Below, piece after piece: positions 63,960 through 64,000 of a stretch of 64,000 nt of DNA (within the stretch, counting starts at the first letter, position 1; each line of letters starts with the position of its first letter). This DNA comes from an uncultured Prochlorococcus sp. GTDB lineage: Bacteria; Cyanobacteriota; Cyanobacteriia; PCC-6307; Cyanobiaceae. The notes under the pieces were generated by a model, which saw only the letters and a program-made list of their open reading frames with translations, was not told where the DNA came from and searched no databases. Location of the stretch: positions 1 to 64,000 of the forward strand of contig CACBBI010000002.1 of the NCBI GenBank assembly GCA_902537445.1, given 5' to 3'. Made by a program: the position numbers and the translations under genes.

Positions 63960-64000
63960 TTAAGAAAAATATAAAGAAAGTAAATTAAAGTGCTAGTATT

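Overview
The window looks like core chromosome of a high-light-adapted Prochlorococcus or very close marine picocyanobacterium. The evidence is very AT-rich DNA, dense short-spaced genes, and cyanobacterial and plastid-type families: Ycf34, Ycf3, NdhO, PetL, zeta-carotene desaturase, RpaA, RpaB, a high-light-inducible protein, UPF0367, DUF751, DUF2973 and DUF4346. No prophage, insertion sequence, CRISPR array or rRNA was seen. One tRNA gene (Asn) is present. All identifications come from reading the protein sequences and recalled family knowledge; no search was run.

Layout: 0-7.8 kb holds Ycf34, TsaB, a fatty-acid/phospholipid block on the minus strand (plsC, fabD, fabH, plsX), then rpaB, radA and ycf3. 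7.8-12.5 kb holds a copper ATPase, tmk and holB, convergent with rpaA. 12.5-13.7 kb is a gene-poor stretch with a small acidic protein, an unexplained duplicated motif and tRNA-Asn with its terminator. 13.7-25.8 kb mixes an ABC ATPase, cysteine synthase, a DnaJ-like protein, ndhO, a nucleotide-sugar-type epimerase, an LpxB-like glycosyltransferase, an A-type Fe-S carrier, carotenoid desaturation, hemD, rbfA, a GST and shikimate kinase. 25.8-29.2 kb is a same-strand run that may concern pterins (tandem PTPS, RibD-type reductase, FemAB-like protein, DUF4346), followed by the tiny petL. 29.2-41.5 kb holds rimO, a VKOR-thioredoxin fusion, nadB, DUF3120, a frameshifted DUF512 gene, TolC, an IMPase, a YihY protein, an HLIP, an HtrA protease and small proteins. 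41.6-52 kb holds an ABC-F protein, small regulators, an SLC13-KtrB-KtrA ion-transport operon, NDH-2, cysH, coaX, prxQ and a phosphopantetheinyl transferase. 52-64 kb holds rarA, pgm, a DUF4912 protein, the complete sufBCDS operon and an S9 peptidase.

How the genes work together: lipid synthesis is linked from malonyl transfer (FabD), condensation (FabH) and acyl-phosphate formation (PlsX) to phosphatidate formation (PlsC); CoA and ACP supply (CoaX, phosphopantetheinyl transferase) lies elsewhere in the window. Fe-S assembly is represented by sufBCDS and a SufA/IscA carrier. Photosynthesis is served by Ycf3 (PSI assembly), NdhO, PetL, HLIP, carotenoid desaturation and the RpaA/RpaB light and clock regulators. 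Redox folding and defence are served by VKOR-Trx, PrxQ, GST and HtrA.

The points most worth following up are a heptad-repeat N-terminal extension on PlsX, a one-base frameshift in the DUF512 gene, the possible pterin cluster, a duplicated motif with a possible Cys-rich 25-residue peptide upstream of the tRNA terminator, and a symmetric divergent promoter in front of a ribbon-helix-helix regulator.
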